This document shows, in pieces, positions 1 through 8,994 of a stretch of 64,000 nt of DNA. The DNA comes from Chloroflexota bacterium (GTDB lineage Bacteria; Chloroflexota; Limnocylindria; Limnocylindrales; CSP1-4): the NCBI GenBank assembly GCA_015478725.1, contig JADMIG010000001.1, forward strand, positions 248,001 to 312,000, read 5' to 3'. The translations under genes were made by a program, and so were the position numbers. The first letter of the stretch is position 1. Each line of letters starts with the position of its first letter. The notes below the pieces were generated by a model. It was not told the DNA's origin, ran no database searches, and was given only the letters and a program-made list of their open reading frames with translations.

Positions 1-1027
1 CGAGCGCCGATGCGGCGGCGACCGCGACCGACAGCGCCCGGGGATCCGCGGTGCCGACGTCCTCCGAGGCGCTGATGATGAGCCGCCGGGCGATGAATCG
101 CGGGTCCTCGCCAGCGGCGATCATCGAGGCGAGCCAGTAGAGCGCGGCGTCCGGGTCATTGCCGCGAAGGCTCTTGATGAATGCGCTCGCCGTGTCGTAA
201 TGGCCGTCGCCCGCCCGGTCGTAGGTGAGGACCCGCTGCTGTGCCGCCGCCTCGACGTCCTCGAGCCGCGGGGCGAGCCGACCGTCCGCGTCGCGGGCCT
301 CTTCCGCATCGGCGAGCGCCACCGCGCCTTCGAGGATATTGAGGGCCGACCGTGCGTCGCCGCCGGCGATGTCGACGAGGTGGGCGAATGCATCCTCGGG
401 AAGGGCCACGCCACCGGCCGGACCCAGGTCGCCCGCGAGTCCACGCTCGGCGTCGGACAGCGCTCGGCGGACGACGGTCGCGACATCCGCGTCGCTCAGC
501 GGTTCCAGGCGCCAGACGCGCAGGCGGCTCAGGAGGGCGGAGTTCACCTCGAAGTACGGGTTCTCCGTCGTCGCCCCGATGAGGGTGACGGTGCCATCCT
601 CGACGTGGGGCAGGAGCGCGTCCTGCTGCGCCTTGTTGAAGCGATGGATCTCATCGAGGAACAGGACGGTGCGGGTGCTGCCGAGCGTCAGTCGCTCCCG
701 CGCGTTCGCCACGATCGAGCGGACGTCCGCGACGCCGCTCATCACCGCCGAGAGGGTCTCGAAGTCGGCGCCGACCGCGGTCGCGAGGAGACGGGCGAGG
801 CTCGTCTTGCCCGTCCCGGGCGGACCCCACAGCAGGAGCGAGCCGAGATGACCGCGAGCCAGCGAGCGGCGGAGCGGGCCGCGCTCGCCGACGAGGTGCT
901 CCTGGCCGACGAACTCGTCGAGATCCCGCGGGCGCATCCGGGCGGCGAGTGGTTGCCGCCCCGGCGGCGGAGCGAAGAGCGCCTCCGGGCGGGCGCCTCC
1001 GGCGGCGGTCGATCGGCGGGCCGGCAT
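1..1027 (-). CDS. rarA: Replication-associated recombination protein A (AAA+ ATPase), 3' end beyond window
   Basis: RarA/MgsA (Mgs1/WRNIP1 family) is a clamp-loader-like AAA+ ATPase that acts at stalled replication forks. Reading the minus strand from the ATG at 1027 gives an N-terminal region followed by a Walker A loop (GPPGTGKTS), a Walker B with DEIHRFNKAQQDALLPHVE, and the sensor stretch GATTENPYFEVNSALLSR, all characteristic of the family. The C-terminal part is cut off by the left edge, so only about 342 codons are present. The gene runs divergently from the DUF4446 gene. The identity rests on motif recognition and is solid. Confidence 0.93.
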   Translation of the reverse strand, partial: MPARRSTAAGGARPEALFAPPPGRQPLAARMRPRDLDEFVGQEHLVGERGPLRRSLARGHLGSLLLWGPPGTGKTSLARLLATAVGADFETLSAVMSGVADVRSIVANARERLTLGSTRTVLFLDEIHRFNKAQQDALLPHVEDGTVTLIGATTENPYFEVNSALLSRLRVWRLEPLSDADVATVVRRALSDAERGLAGDLGPAGGVALPEDAFAHLVDIAGGDARSALNILEGAVALADAEEARDADGRLAPRLEDVEAAAQQRVLTYDRAGDGHYDTASAFIKSLRGNDPDAALYWLASMIAAGEDPRFIARRLIISASEDVGTADPRALSVAVAAASAL

Positions 1028-1062
1028 CGTCGGATGGTACCGCCGCCGTGCCCGCGGGAGGA

Positions 1063-1467
1063 TCAGAGACGGACGACCCCGGCCACGTCGATGAGGATGA
1101 AGAGCACGAACATGACCCCCAGGAGCGATCCGCCGACCCGGACGATCCGTCGCACGTCGCGGGCGACGTAGGCGTATTCCTCCTCGGCGCGGGCGGCAAG
1201 CAGACTCCCGTCCCGCGTCCGCACCATCGTCGCGCGACCACCCGCCTCGTCGCGGCGGCGATCGCGTCCGCGGATCCGGGTTGCTTCGGCGGCCCGCTCG
1301 TCCGCGACCAGCTGGGCCTCGATCTCCGCGGCCCGAGCTTCCTCCGCTGCGGTGAGCGACACCGCGGGTCCGCCCACCGGCCGGGCAGTGGCCGGGCGCG
1401 CCGCCGGGCGGGTCGCTCGGGCTGCGGGTGGCCGCTGGCCCGGTCTCGTTCGCTGGCGTTTCGCCAT
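1063..1467 (-). CDS. Small basic protein with one C-terminal membrane segment
   Basis: A 134-residue protein. I chose the ATG at 1467 (MAKRQRTRPGQRPP); a longer reading upstream is possible. The N-terminal half is rich in Arg, Pro and Ala. The middle is a charged, probably helical stretch rich in Ala and Glu. The end (about residues 112-134, GGSLLGVMFVLFILIDVAGV) is a single hydrophobic segment. It lies 36 bases upstream of rarA on the same strand and may be co-transcribed with it. I do not recognise a family, and no catalytic motif is visible. Confidence 0.6.
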   Translation of the reverse strand: MAKRQRTRPGQRPPAARATRPAARPATARPVGGPAVSLTAAEEARAAEIEAQLVADERAAEATRIRGRDRRRDEAGGRATMVRTRDGSLLAARAEEEYAYVARDVRRIVRVGGSLLGVMFVLFILIDVAGVVRL

Positions 1468-1612
1468 GGGTGCGGGATGCCTCCGGTCGTCGTCTCGTGG
1501 GCGGTTCGGACCGCCGACGCGGAAGGATAGCATCGGGCGCGTCGGGCCCGACTGCTAGACTCGGGTCCCCGAGGAGGACCGCCCCATCGACCTCTCGCTC
1601 GCCTCGCCGGCG

Positions 1613-2125
1613 GTGGATCTCATCATCGCTGCCATCGCGCTCGCCGTCGCGGTCGCGGTCGGCGTCCGCTCGATGCGGCGGCTCGCACGGCTCGAGGCCC
1701 GCGTCGTCGCGCTCACCCGGGGTGCGGACGGGCACACCCTCGAAGCCGTCATCGGCGCACATCTCGAGACGGTCGACGCGGTCGCCCGCGAGCTCGCCTC
1801 GGTGGCTGCCCGGACGGCCATGCTCGAGGCCTCCGGACGGCGCGCGTTCCAGCGGCTCGGGCTCGTCCGCTACAACCCGTTCGAAGAGACGGGCGGGAAC
1901 CAGAGCTTCGTCCTCGCCCTTCTCGATGCGGACGACGATGGCTTCATCCTCACCAGCCTCCACACGCGCTCCGGGACCCGCGTCTATGCCAGGGCCCTCA
2001 CCGCTGGCCGGTCCGAAAACGCCCTGTCGGGTGAGGAGACGGAGGCGCTCGAGCTCGCGCGCGCCGCGGCGAAGGGCAGCCCCGCGACCGCGGACCATCC
2101 GACGGGGTCCGCCAGGGCCGAGTGA
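1613..2125 (+). CDS. DUF4446 family protein
   Basis: A 170-residue protein with an N-terminal membrane anchor (about residues 2-18), a short coiled-coil-like stretch, and a C-terminal domain with RYNPFEETGGNQSFVLALLD and GFILTSLHTRSGTRVYAR, the hallmark of DUF4446. The family has no established function and is common in Firmicutes and Chloroflexota. The GTG at 1613 lacks a good ribosome-binding site. A clear GAGGAGGA at 1571-1578 lies just ahead of an in-frame ATC at 1586, which would add nine residues (IDLSLASPA), so the true start may be there. Confidence 0.82.
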   Translation: MDLIIAAIALAVAVAVGVRSMRRLARLEARVVALTRGADGHTLEAVIGAHLETVDAVARELASVAARTAMLEASGRRAFQRLGLVRYNPFEETGGNQSFVLALLDADDDGFILTSLHTRSGTRVYARALTAGRSENALSGEETEALELARAAAKGSPATADHPTGSARAE

Positions 2126-2195
2126 CGGCCAAGCTGTCACGGATGCCGTCCATGATCCGCTCGTGGTGGCAGGCCGACCGTCGTATGACCCCCCA

Positions 2196-5100
2196 ATGAG
2201 TGCACCTCATCGACGGCGCGAACCCGCCCCGCTCGAACAGATCCCCGTCTGGGGTGTGCCGCCGACGATCGTCTCGACCGCCGCGGGGCATGGCGAGGGC
2301 CTGGGCGGGCTTCTCGACGGCCTCAATGTGGAGCAGCGCCGCGCGGTGACGCACGACCGGGGGCCGCTCCTCGTCGTGGCTGGGGCCGGTACCGGCAAGA
2401 CGGAGGTGATCACCCGCCGGATCGCCTGGCTCATCGCGACGCGGCGGGCGAAACCCTCGGAGATCCTCGCCCTCACCTTCACGGACAAGGCCGCCGACGA
2501 GATGGCGGTGCGGGTGGATCAGCTCGTGCCGTATGGCTACACGGACACGGCGATCTCCACCTTCCACGCCTTCGGCGATCGGCTCGTCCGCGAGTTCGCG
2601 CTCGAGGCGGGACTCTCGTCGGATATCCGCGTCCTCTCCCGGGCGGACGTCGTCGTCTTCCTCCGGGAGCGCCTCTTCGGATTCGAGCTCGACCGATACC
2701 GGCCCCTCGGCGATCCCACCCGCTTCCTCGACGCCCTCGCCGGCCACTTCAGTCGGTGCAAGGACGAGGACATCTCGCCCGCGCGGTACCTCGGATACGC
2801 CAGCCGGCGGGTTCAGGACGCACGCGCCGCATGGACGTCCGGCGACGAGGGCGCCGCGGCGGAGCTCGAGGCGGCGGAACGTCAGCTCGAGCTCGCCCGA
2901 GCGTTCGAGCGGTACCAGGAGCTTCTCGGGGCCGCCGGCTACCTCGACTTCGGCGAACAGGTCGCACTCGCCCTGCGGGTCCTCCGGGACTCGGCATCGG
3001 TCAGGGCCCGCGTGCAGGCGCGGTTCCGGTACATCCTCGTCGACGAGTTCCAGGACACGAACCGCGCCCAGGCTGCACTCGTCGGCCTCCTCGCCGACCG
3101 CCACCACGACATCACCGTGGTCGGCGACGACGACCAGTCGATCTACCGCTTCCGTGGCGCGGCGATCAGCAACATCCTTGAGTTCCGTGAGCGCCACCGC
3201 CGAGCCCGACTCGTCGTGCTCCGGCGGAACTACCGCTCCCGCGCTCCGATCCTCGACGCGTCGTATCGCCTCATCCGCCACAACGATCCGGACCGTCTCG
3301 AGGTGCGGGCCGGGATCGCCAAGCGACTGCGGCCCGAGCGCCGCGCGCACGGAGCCCGTCCGGTCCGCGTCGAGTCGTTCGCCACGGGATCGGACGAGGC
3401 GGACTGGGTCGCGGCGGAGATCCGGCGCCGGATCATCACCGGCGCCCGGCCGCGCGATCACGCCGTCCTCGTGCGGACGAACGCGATGGCCGATCCCGTG
3501 GTCCGGGCGCTCGACGCGGCGGGCATCCCATGGCGGTTCTCCGGGACGTCGGGCCTGTACGCTCGACCCGAGGTCCGGCTCCTGCTGTCGGCGCTCCGCG
3601 CGATCGCCGACCCGGGCTCGAGCACGGACGTCTATGCCCTCGCCGCCTCGGAGGTCTACGGCCTCGGCGGCGAGGACCTCACCTCGATCGTCACGACCGC
3701 GCGACGGCGGAACCGCTCGATCTGGGAGATCGTGGAGGAGCTTCAGCGGCAGCCGGGGCTCATCCGTCTCTCACCCGCCACCTCGAAGACGCTCGCTCGC
3801 TTCGTCGACGACCTGCGGCGCTGGGTGGCCCTCGCCCACGAACGATCGTCCGGCGAGGTGCTGTACACGTTCCTTCGGGAGTCGGGCCTGCTCGCTCGCT
3901 GGTCGGCGGCGGACAGCGTCGCGGCCGAGGAGACGCTCCGCAACGTCGCCCGTTTCTTCGAGATCGTGCGCGTCCGCTCGGAGCTCGTCGCGGATCCTCG
4001 AGCGGCGTTCGTCGTCCCGCACCTCGGCGCACTCCTCGAGGCGGGGGACGATCCGGCGACGGCGGAGCTCGATCCGGACGCCGACGGGGTCGCCGTCCTC
4101 ACCGTCCACAAGGCGAAAGGGCTCGAGTTCCCGACCGTGTTCATCGTCGGCCTCGTCGCCGGCCGGTTCCCGGCGCTCGATCGACGGGATCCCCTCGGGT
4201 TGCCGGCGGCGCTCCTCGACGAGGTCGTGCCCGAGGGCGACGCGGGTCTTGCCGAGGAGCGCCGCCTCTTCTACGTCGCGATGACCCGCGCCCGCGACGA
4301 GCTCATCCTCAGCCACGCCCGAGACTACGGGGGGGCACGGGTCCGCCGTGTGTCGCCGTTCGTCGTCGAAGCGCTCGACCTCCCCGCCGCGGCCGCGGAG
4401 ATCGTCACCCCGTCGCCGCTCGAGCGGCTCGCCCGCCACGGTCGTGCGACGGCGCCCATCGCGGAGGACCGGCCGGTGCGAGTGCGGCCCATCGGCGAAC
4501 CGCTGACGCTGAGCTTCGGGGCGATCGACGCGTACCTCGGCTGTCCGGCGAAGTACCGCTACGGGCACCTCCTCCGGATACCGACACCGCCGCATCACGC
4601 CCTCATCTACGGGGCGGCGCTCCACGTCGCCGTCTCGGCCTTTCATCGCCGTCAGGCCGGCGGGGAGGTGATGTCGGAGGCGGATCTCGTCGCGGCCTTC
4701 GAGGCGGCGTGGTCGAACGAGGGCTTCCTGTCACGCGAGCACGAGGAGGCACGACTCGAGGCCGGGCGGACGGCGCTCCGCCGTTTCCGTGCGGCACAGC
4801 TCGAGGCGGACGCGGTCGTGCCGGCCTCGGTCGAACGGGAGTTCACGTTCCTCCTCGACGGCGATCGGATCCGCGGTCGCTGGGATCGGGTCGATGTCGA
4901 GGCCGGTCCCGCCGACGGCACGGGGATCGGCGAGACCTCGACGATGGAGGCGGAAGTAGCGGGAAGCGCCGCCGAGCTCGGCCCGACCGCGGCCGGTCCG
5001 AACCGCAGTGGTCTCGCCCCGGACGTCGTCGAGCCGACCCTGCGGCTCCTCCCGCGCGAGCGGGTGACCATCACGGACTACAAGTCCGGCGACGTTCGCG

Positions 5101-5390
5101 ACCCCGCGGTCGCCCGGAAGCGGGCCCGGGAATCGCTGCAGCTCTCGATCTACGCGCTCGCGTACGAGGCGCAGACGGGACGGCTTCCGGACGCCGTCCA
5201 GCTGTGGTTCCTCGACTCGGGGCTCGTCGGACGGGCGGAGGTGGACGACCGCCGGATCGCCCGGGCTCGAACGCTGATCGCGGCCGCGGCGACCGGCATC
5301 CGGGCCGGCGACTTCACCCCGCGCCCGGACCCGGTCGGATGCTCGTATTGCCCGTATCGGGACATTTGTCCGGCGAGCGCCACCGCGTGA
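2196..5390 (+). CDS. UvrD/PcrA-type DNA helicase fused to a RecB-like nuclease domain
   Basis: A 1064-residue superfamily 1A helicase. Visible motifs in order: Walker A GAGTGKTE (about residue 65), YILVDEFQDTNRAQ (motif II), VVGDDDQSIYRFRGA (motif III) and VLTVHKAKGLEFPTVFIVG (motif V), then VAMTRARDEL (motif VI). The C-terminal third carries a PD-(D/E)XK domain of the AddB/RecB type: SFGAIDAYLGCPAKYRYGH, the catalytic ITDYKSGD, and a closing CSYCPYRDICP. Those cysteines, with the earlier one in LGCPAKY, suggest an iron-sulfur cluster. The architecture resembles AddA-like or actinobacterial UvrD2/AdnA-type proteins acting in double-strand-break repair. The ATG at 2196 begins just before the conserved helicase region; the reading frame is open further upstream but shows no conserved sequence. 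Confidence 0.92.
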   Translation: MSAPHRRREPAPLEQIPVWGVPPTIVSTAAGHGEGLGGLLDGLNVEQRRAVTHDRGPLLVVAGAGTGKTEVITRRIAWLIATRRAKPSEILALTFTDKAADEMAVRVDQLVPYGYTDTAISTFHAFGDRLVREFALEAGLSSDIRVLSRADVVVFLRERLFGFELDRYRPLGDPTRFLDALAGHFSRCKDEDISPARYLGYASRRVQDARAAWTSGDEGAAAELEAAERQLELARAFERYQELLGAAGYLDFGEQVALALRVLRDSASVRARVQARFRYILVDEFQDTNRAQAALVGLLADRHHDITVVGDDDQSIYRFRGAAISNILEFRERHRRARLVVLRRNYRSRAPILDASYRLIRHNDPDRLEVRAGIAKRLRPERRAHGARPVRVESFATGSDEADWVAAEIRRRIITGARPRDHAVLVRTNAMADPVVRALDAAGIPWRFSGTSGLYARPEVRLLLSALRAIADPGSSTDVYALAASEVYGLGGEDLTSIVTTARRRNRSIWEIVEELQRQPGLIRLSPATSKTLARFVDDLRRWVALAHERSSGEVLYTFLRESGLLARWSAADSVAAEETLRNVARFFEIVRVRSELVADPRAAFVVPHLGALLEAGDDPATAELDPDADGVAVLTVHKAKGLEFPTVFIVGLVAGRFPALDRRDPLGLPAALLDEVVPEGDAGLAEERRLFYVAMTRARDELILSHARDYGGARVRRVSPFVVEALDLPAAAAEIVTPSPLERLARHGRATAPIAEDRPVRVRPIGEPLTLSFGAIDAYLGCPAKYRYGHLLRIPTPPHHALIYGAALHVAVSAFHRRQAGGEVMSEADLVAAFEAAWSNEGFLSREHEEARLEAGRTALRRFRAAQLEADAVVPASVEREFTFLLDGDRIRGRWDRVDVEAGPADGTGIGETSTMEAEVAGSAAELGPTAAGPNRSGLAPDVVEPTLRLLPRERVTITDYKSGDVRDPAVARKRARESLQLSIYALAYEAQTGRLPDAVQLWFLDSGLVGRAEVDDRRIARARTLIAAAATGIRAGDFTPRPDPVGCSYCPYRDICPASATA

Positions 5391-6193
5391 CCGGATCCAG
5401 AACGCGGGCCGCGGGTCGGCTTCACCCGGTCGCGATCACCTTCGACTTCGGCAACACGCTCGTGGCGGTGCGTCGGGACGCGCTCGAGCTGGTGGTCGAG
5501 CGGCTGGCGATCGAGGTCGACCGCCGCTCCGGGCCCGTTGCGCGGCCGGCGTTCCTCGCCGCGTGGCGCGAGGAGCGGGTCCGCCAGTTCGCGGAGGAGA
5601 TCCCGGAGGGTCGCGAGGTGGACCTGGAACAGCGGGTCGTGCGCGTCCTCGCCCGCCTTCGTGGGATGCCCCCACCCGCCGTCGGACGGCGCTGGGACGA
5701 CGCGGTCGCGGCAGTCATGTCCGACGCCGCGGAGCGGAGCGCCGCCGTGGAGGCCTACAGCGCGGCGTTCATCGCCGAGGTACCGGTACCGGATGGCGTG
5801 GGTGCCCTGCTCGCCCGACTCGCGCAGCGCCACCGTCTCGGTGTCCTGTCGAACTGGCCCCACGCGAGGACGATCGACCGCTTTCTCGGGGCGGCGGGAT
5901 GGTCGCCGCTGTTCCAGGCGACGATCGTCTCGCAGCGCGTCGGAGCGATCAAGCCGCGGCCGGAGATCTTCCGTGCCGCCGAGGCGGCGCTCGACGCGGA
6001 GCCCGCTTCGATCCTCCACGTCGGCGACGACTGGGCGGCGGACGTCGTCGGGGCGAAGCGAGCCGGCTGGCTCGCTGCGTACCTGCCGGGACGGCAGGGG
6101 GATTCGCCGCTTCCCTCGAGCGATCCCGACGACGCCGTGCGGGCGGATCTCCTGCTCGACGAGCTCGGCGACCTCGTCGATCGGCTCGCCTGA
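5387..6193 (+). CDS. HAD-superfamily hydrolase
   Basis: A 268-residue haloacid-dehalogenase-like phosphatase. The GTG start overlaps the stop of the helicase gene by four bases (GTGA), so translation is probably coupled. Motif I is TFDFGNTL; the usual second Asp of DxDxT is Gly here, as in several HAD subfamilies. Motif II is GVLSNW, motif III the Lys in IKPRPEIF, and motif IV is HVGDDWAADVVGAKRAG. A helical cap lies between motifs I and II. The substrate cannot be deduced. Confidence 0.88.
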   Translation: MTGSRTRAAGRLHPVAITFDFGNTLVAVRRDALELVVERLAIEVDRRSGPVARPAFLAAWREERVRQFAEEIPEGREVDLEQRVVRVLARLRGMPPPAVGRRWDDAVAAVMSDAAERSAAVEAYSAAFIAEVPVPDGVGALLARLAQRHRLGVLSNWPHARTIDRFLGAAGWSPLFQATIVSQRVGAIKPRPEIFRAAEAALDAEPASILHVGDDWAADVVGAKRAGWLAAYLPGRQGDSPLPSSDPDDAVRADLLLDELGDLVDRLA

Positions 6194-6216
6194 CCGCCGG
6201 CTAGACTCGCAACCGC

Positions 6217-6591
6217 ATGGAATCGCGCGATCGACTCGGGAACCTCGCGGTCTTTGCCGCTGCCGCGGCGGTCTGGGTGCTCGTCGGGATCGTCGTCACG
6301 ACTCGCGATCCGCGCGTGGATCCGGCCACCGGGTTCGTCGGCGCCGTCCTCATCGGGGCGGCGATCGGCCTGACCACGATCCCCCTCTTCTGGCTTGCCG
6401 TGTTCGGCCGCCATCGGCGCATCGCGTACCGCGGTGACTGGCTCCGGGCGAGCCGGCGCGGTGGCTGGGTCGCCATCGTCGTTGCGCTGTTCGTCGCGCT
6501 CCGGCTCCAGGGAGCCCTGCAGCTGGCGATCGCGCTCTTCGTGCTCACGATGGTGACCCTCGCCGAGGGCTGGCTGTCCGCTGACCGCTGA
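6217..6591 (+). CDS. Small integral membrane protein, unknown function
   Basis: A 124-residue protein with about four predicted membrane segments (roughly residues 9-30, 41-63, 84-96 and 100-118) separated by short basic loops. No recognised domain. It follows the HAD gene by 23 bases in the same direction, so co-transcription is plausible. Confidence 0.65.
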   Translation: MESRDRLGNLAVFAAAAAVWVLVGIVVTTRDPRVDPATGFVGAVLIGAAIGLTTIPLFWLAVFGRHRRIAYRGDWLRASRRGGWVAIVVALFVALRLQGALQLAIALFVLTMVTLAEGWLSADR

Positions 6592-6752
6592 GTCCGCCCC
6601 CGGTCACGCTCGTCGCACCGGGCGTATCATCGGCTCGACGCGCCCCGCTGGACGACGGACACGAACCGGCGGCGCCCCCTGAGACGGCCTCTCGTCGGCC
6701 GCGACGGGCGATGACGCCCGCGCCACCGCGCCGCCTCCCGGAGGAGTGCTCC

Positions 6753-7823
6753 GTGCCCGAACGTAACGGATCAGACCGCGACGCGGCCCGCGTCCCCGAC
6801 TTCGCCGCGGTCAACGGCTGGGACGCCGAGTACGAGACGTTCGACGACTACGACCTCCCGACCTACGTCGGCCCGGTCACGTTCAGCCGCCTGCCATGGG
6901 TGCCCGACCCCGCGGAGATCCGCGCTCGTCGGGCGGACGTCGCGATCATCGGCGCCCCGTTCGACGACGCGGTGAGCCACCGCCCGGGGGCCCGCTTCGG
7001 CCCTCGCGCCATCCGCCAGGCGCAGTACACGACCGGGGCGCTCCATTCGCTGGCGCTCGGCATCGAGCCGTACGAGGTGCTCACGGCAGTCGATGCCGGC
7101 GATGCGAACATCGTCCCGGCCTGGACCGAGCGGGCCCATGCGCTCATCTACCGCAAGGTTCGTGACGTGGCGAGCAGCGGCGCGATCCCCATCGTCCTCG
7201 GCGGGGACCACTCGATCACCTGGCCCTCGGCGACGGCCGTCGCCGAGCTCCATCGACCCGGCTCGATCGGCATCGTCCACTTCGACGCCCATGCGGATAC
7301 GGCGAGCGACGACTGGGGCGTCCTCGCCGGCCACGGGACGCCGATGCGCCGCCTCATCGAGTCGGGCGCGGTGGACGGTCGGAACTTCGTCCAGGTGGGG
7401 CTCCGTGGGTACTGGCCGCGGATCCCGGTCTTCGAATGGATGGCCGAGCACGGCCTCCGCTACCACCTCATGCGGGAGATCGAGGAGCGCGGCGCGGAGG
7501 CGGTCGTCGCCGATGCGATCGCCGAGGCGCTCGACGGGCCGGACGCGATCTACCTCTCGCTCGACATCGATGTCATCGATCCGGGGCTCGCACCGGGCAC
7601 GGGCACGCCGGAGCCCGGCGGCATGCTCACCCGCGAGGTGCTCCGGGCGATCCGCCAGGTCGTGGGCGCCGTCGAGCTCGCCGGGATGGATGTCGTGGAG
7701 GTCTCGCCGCCGTACGATCACGCCGAGACCACGGCGATGGCGGCGAACCGGGCCGTCCTCGAGGCGATCAGCGCGCTCGCCGTGAAGAAGGCGGCCGGGC
7801 GCACCGTCCGGTTCGAACGCTGA
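6753..7823 (+). CDS. Agmatinase/arginase-family ureohydrolase
   Basis: A 356-residue member of the ureohydrolase superfamily, which hydrolyses guanidino compounds such as agmatine to an amine and urea. The binuclear manganese ligands are visible in GGDHSITWP, HFDAHADT and SLDIDVIDPGLAPGTGTPEP. The last segment resembles agmatinase more than arginase, but guanidinobutyrase or proclavaminate amidinohydrolase cannot be excluded. The GTG at 6753 follows a GGAGGAG at 6740-6746. The reading frame extends 42 bases further upstream, but that part looks non-coding. Confidence 0.88.
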   Translation: MPERNGSDRDAARVPDFAAVNGWDAEYETFDDYDLPTYVGPVTFSRLPWVPDPAEIRARRADVAIIGAPFDDAVSHRPGARFGPRAIRQAQYTTGALHSLALGIEPYEVLTAVDAGDANIVPAWTERAHALIYRKVRDVASSGAIPIVLGGDHSITWPSATAVAELHRPGSIGIVHFDAHADTASDDWGVLAGHGTPMRRLIESGAVDGRNFVQVGLRGYWPRIPVFEWMAEHGLRYHLMREIEERGAEAVVADAIAEALDGPDAIYLSLDIDVIDPGLAPGTGTPEPGGMLTREVLRAIRQVVGAVELAGMDVVEVSPPYDHAETTAMAANRAVLEAISALAVKKAAGRTVRFER

Positions 7824-7837
7824 ACCGCGACGCCGCC

Positions 7838-8641
7838 ATGCCGATCCTCGGGGCGACGCCGGAGGAGCGCGCCGCGCTGGCTCGCCTCTATGACCTCGAC
7901 CTTCTCGATGCCCCGGGCGACCTCGACCTCTACCGGGCGCTCGCCGTCCGGACAGGCGGGCCGATCCTCGAGCTTGCCGTGGGGACCGGCCGGCTCGCGA
8001 TCCCGCTCGCGGGCGACGGCCACGCAGTGTCCGGCGTCGACCTCGACGCGGCGATGCTCGAGCGGGCCCGACGGCGGCCTGTCCCGGGCGCCGACGGGTC
8101 ATCCCGTTCGTCCGGTCCAGTCCGCTTCATCGAGGGCGACGCCCGGACGATCCGGCTTCCCGACGCCGGTTCCTACCACCTCGCATTCATGGCCCTCAAT
8201 TCGCTCCTGCTCATGGGCGATCGCCGCGCTCAGGCGGACGTCGTCGCGACGCTCGCCGCCCATCTTGCGCCGGGCGGTCTCGCCGTGGTGGATGTGTGGG
8301 TCCCGGACGCTGACGATCTCGCCCGGTTCGACGGTCGGATCGTGCTCGAATATCCGCGCCGCGATCCCGAGAGCCGGCGCTTCGTGACCAAGGCGGCGAG
8401 CGCGGTCCACGACGCCGCGACCGGGACGGTCCGCCTCACGACGATCTACGAGGAGGGCGATCCGGGCGTGCCGGCGGTCCGCTGGATCCGCGAGGATCGC
8501 CTCCGGCTCGTCTCCGCCGATGAGCTCGTCGGCTTCGCGGAGGCGGCAGGGCTCACCGTCGAGACGATGGGCGGCAGCTACGATCTCGAGCCGCTCGCCG
8601 GCGGTGCCGATCGGGCGATCCTCGTCGCCGTCAAGCCGTAG
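7838..8641 (+). CDS. Class I SAM-dependent methyltransferase
   Basis: A 267-residue Rossmann-fold methyltransferase. Motif I is ILELAVGTGRLAIPLA, the acidic residue after strand 2 lies in GVDLDAAMLERA, and motif IV is around YHLAFMALNSLLLMGD. It starts 14 bases after the agmatinase-family gene, suggesting an operon. The substrate is unknown; the overall shape is that of small-molecule methyltransferases (Methyltransf_25). Confidence 0.85.
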   Translation: MPILGATPEERAALARLYDLDLLDAPGDLDLYRALAVRTGGPILELAVGTGRLAIPLAGDGHAVSGVDLDAAMLERARRRPVPGADGSSRSSGPVRFIEGDARTIRLPDAGSYHLAFMALNSLLLMGDRRAQADVVATLAAHLAPGGLAVVDVWVPDADDLARFDGRIVLEYPRRDPESRRFVTKAASAVHDAATGTVRLTTIYEEGDPGVPAVRWIREDRLRLVSADELVGFAEAAGLTVETMGGSYDLEPLAGGADRAILVAVKP

Positions 8642-8994
8642 GAACGCTGGCCGAGCGGCCGGGCTTGCCCCCGCGCGCCGGATACGCACTGGGTGCGTAC
8701 TCGACGCGGCATTCGACGCGAGAGGTGACGTGGTCACCGTCCGCCGTTCGTGTTTCCGGGCCACCGTCGCGTCTTCCGCCGTCCACCACGCACCAGGCGC
8801 GTAAGCGACGCGAAATGGACGCGCTGGGATACGGCGAGGGGGCTGCACCCCACCCCCGGGCGCCCAAGGCTGCAGCCCTGGGCAGCCCGAGGTGGCGGGC
8901 GGACAGGCGAGCCGCCGCGCCGTCATCGTCCCGGCCTGCCCGCGACGGGCATTGCGTCTCGGCCGAGCGGCCGGGCTTGATACACTCGGCCGGC
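8642..8994. repeat. 353-bp gene-free stretch with a 19-base direct repeat
   Basis: No convincing gene. A 19-base sequence (GGCCGAGCGGCCGGGCTTG) occurs identically at 8649-8667 and 8961-8979, the second copy ending just before the start of the CpaE-like gene. The interior also has short palindromic runs such as GTGACGTGGTCAC near 8726. The frame of the downstream gene is open through most of this stretch, but its translation is low-complexity and lacks family similarity. Confidence 0.5.

Noticed and set aside
1428-2195. Upstream extension of the UvrD-type helicase frame
   Set aside because: Arg/Ser/Pro-rich translation typical of a GC-rich shadow frame, and it overlaps the DUF4446 gene.
8665-8994. 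N-terminal extension of the first CpaE-like protein
   Set aside because: Low-complexity sequence without similarity to receiver domains; the ATG at 8995 directly precedes the receiver.
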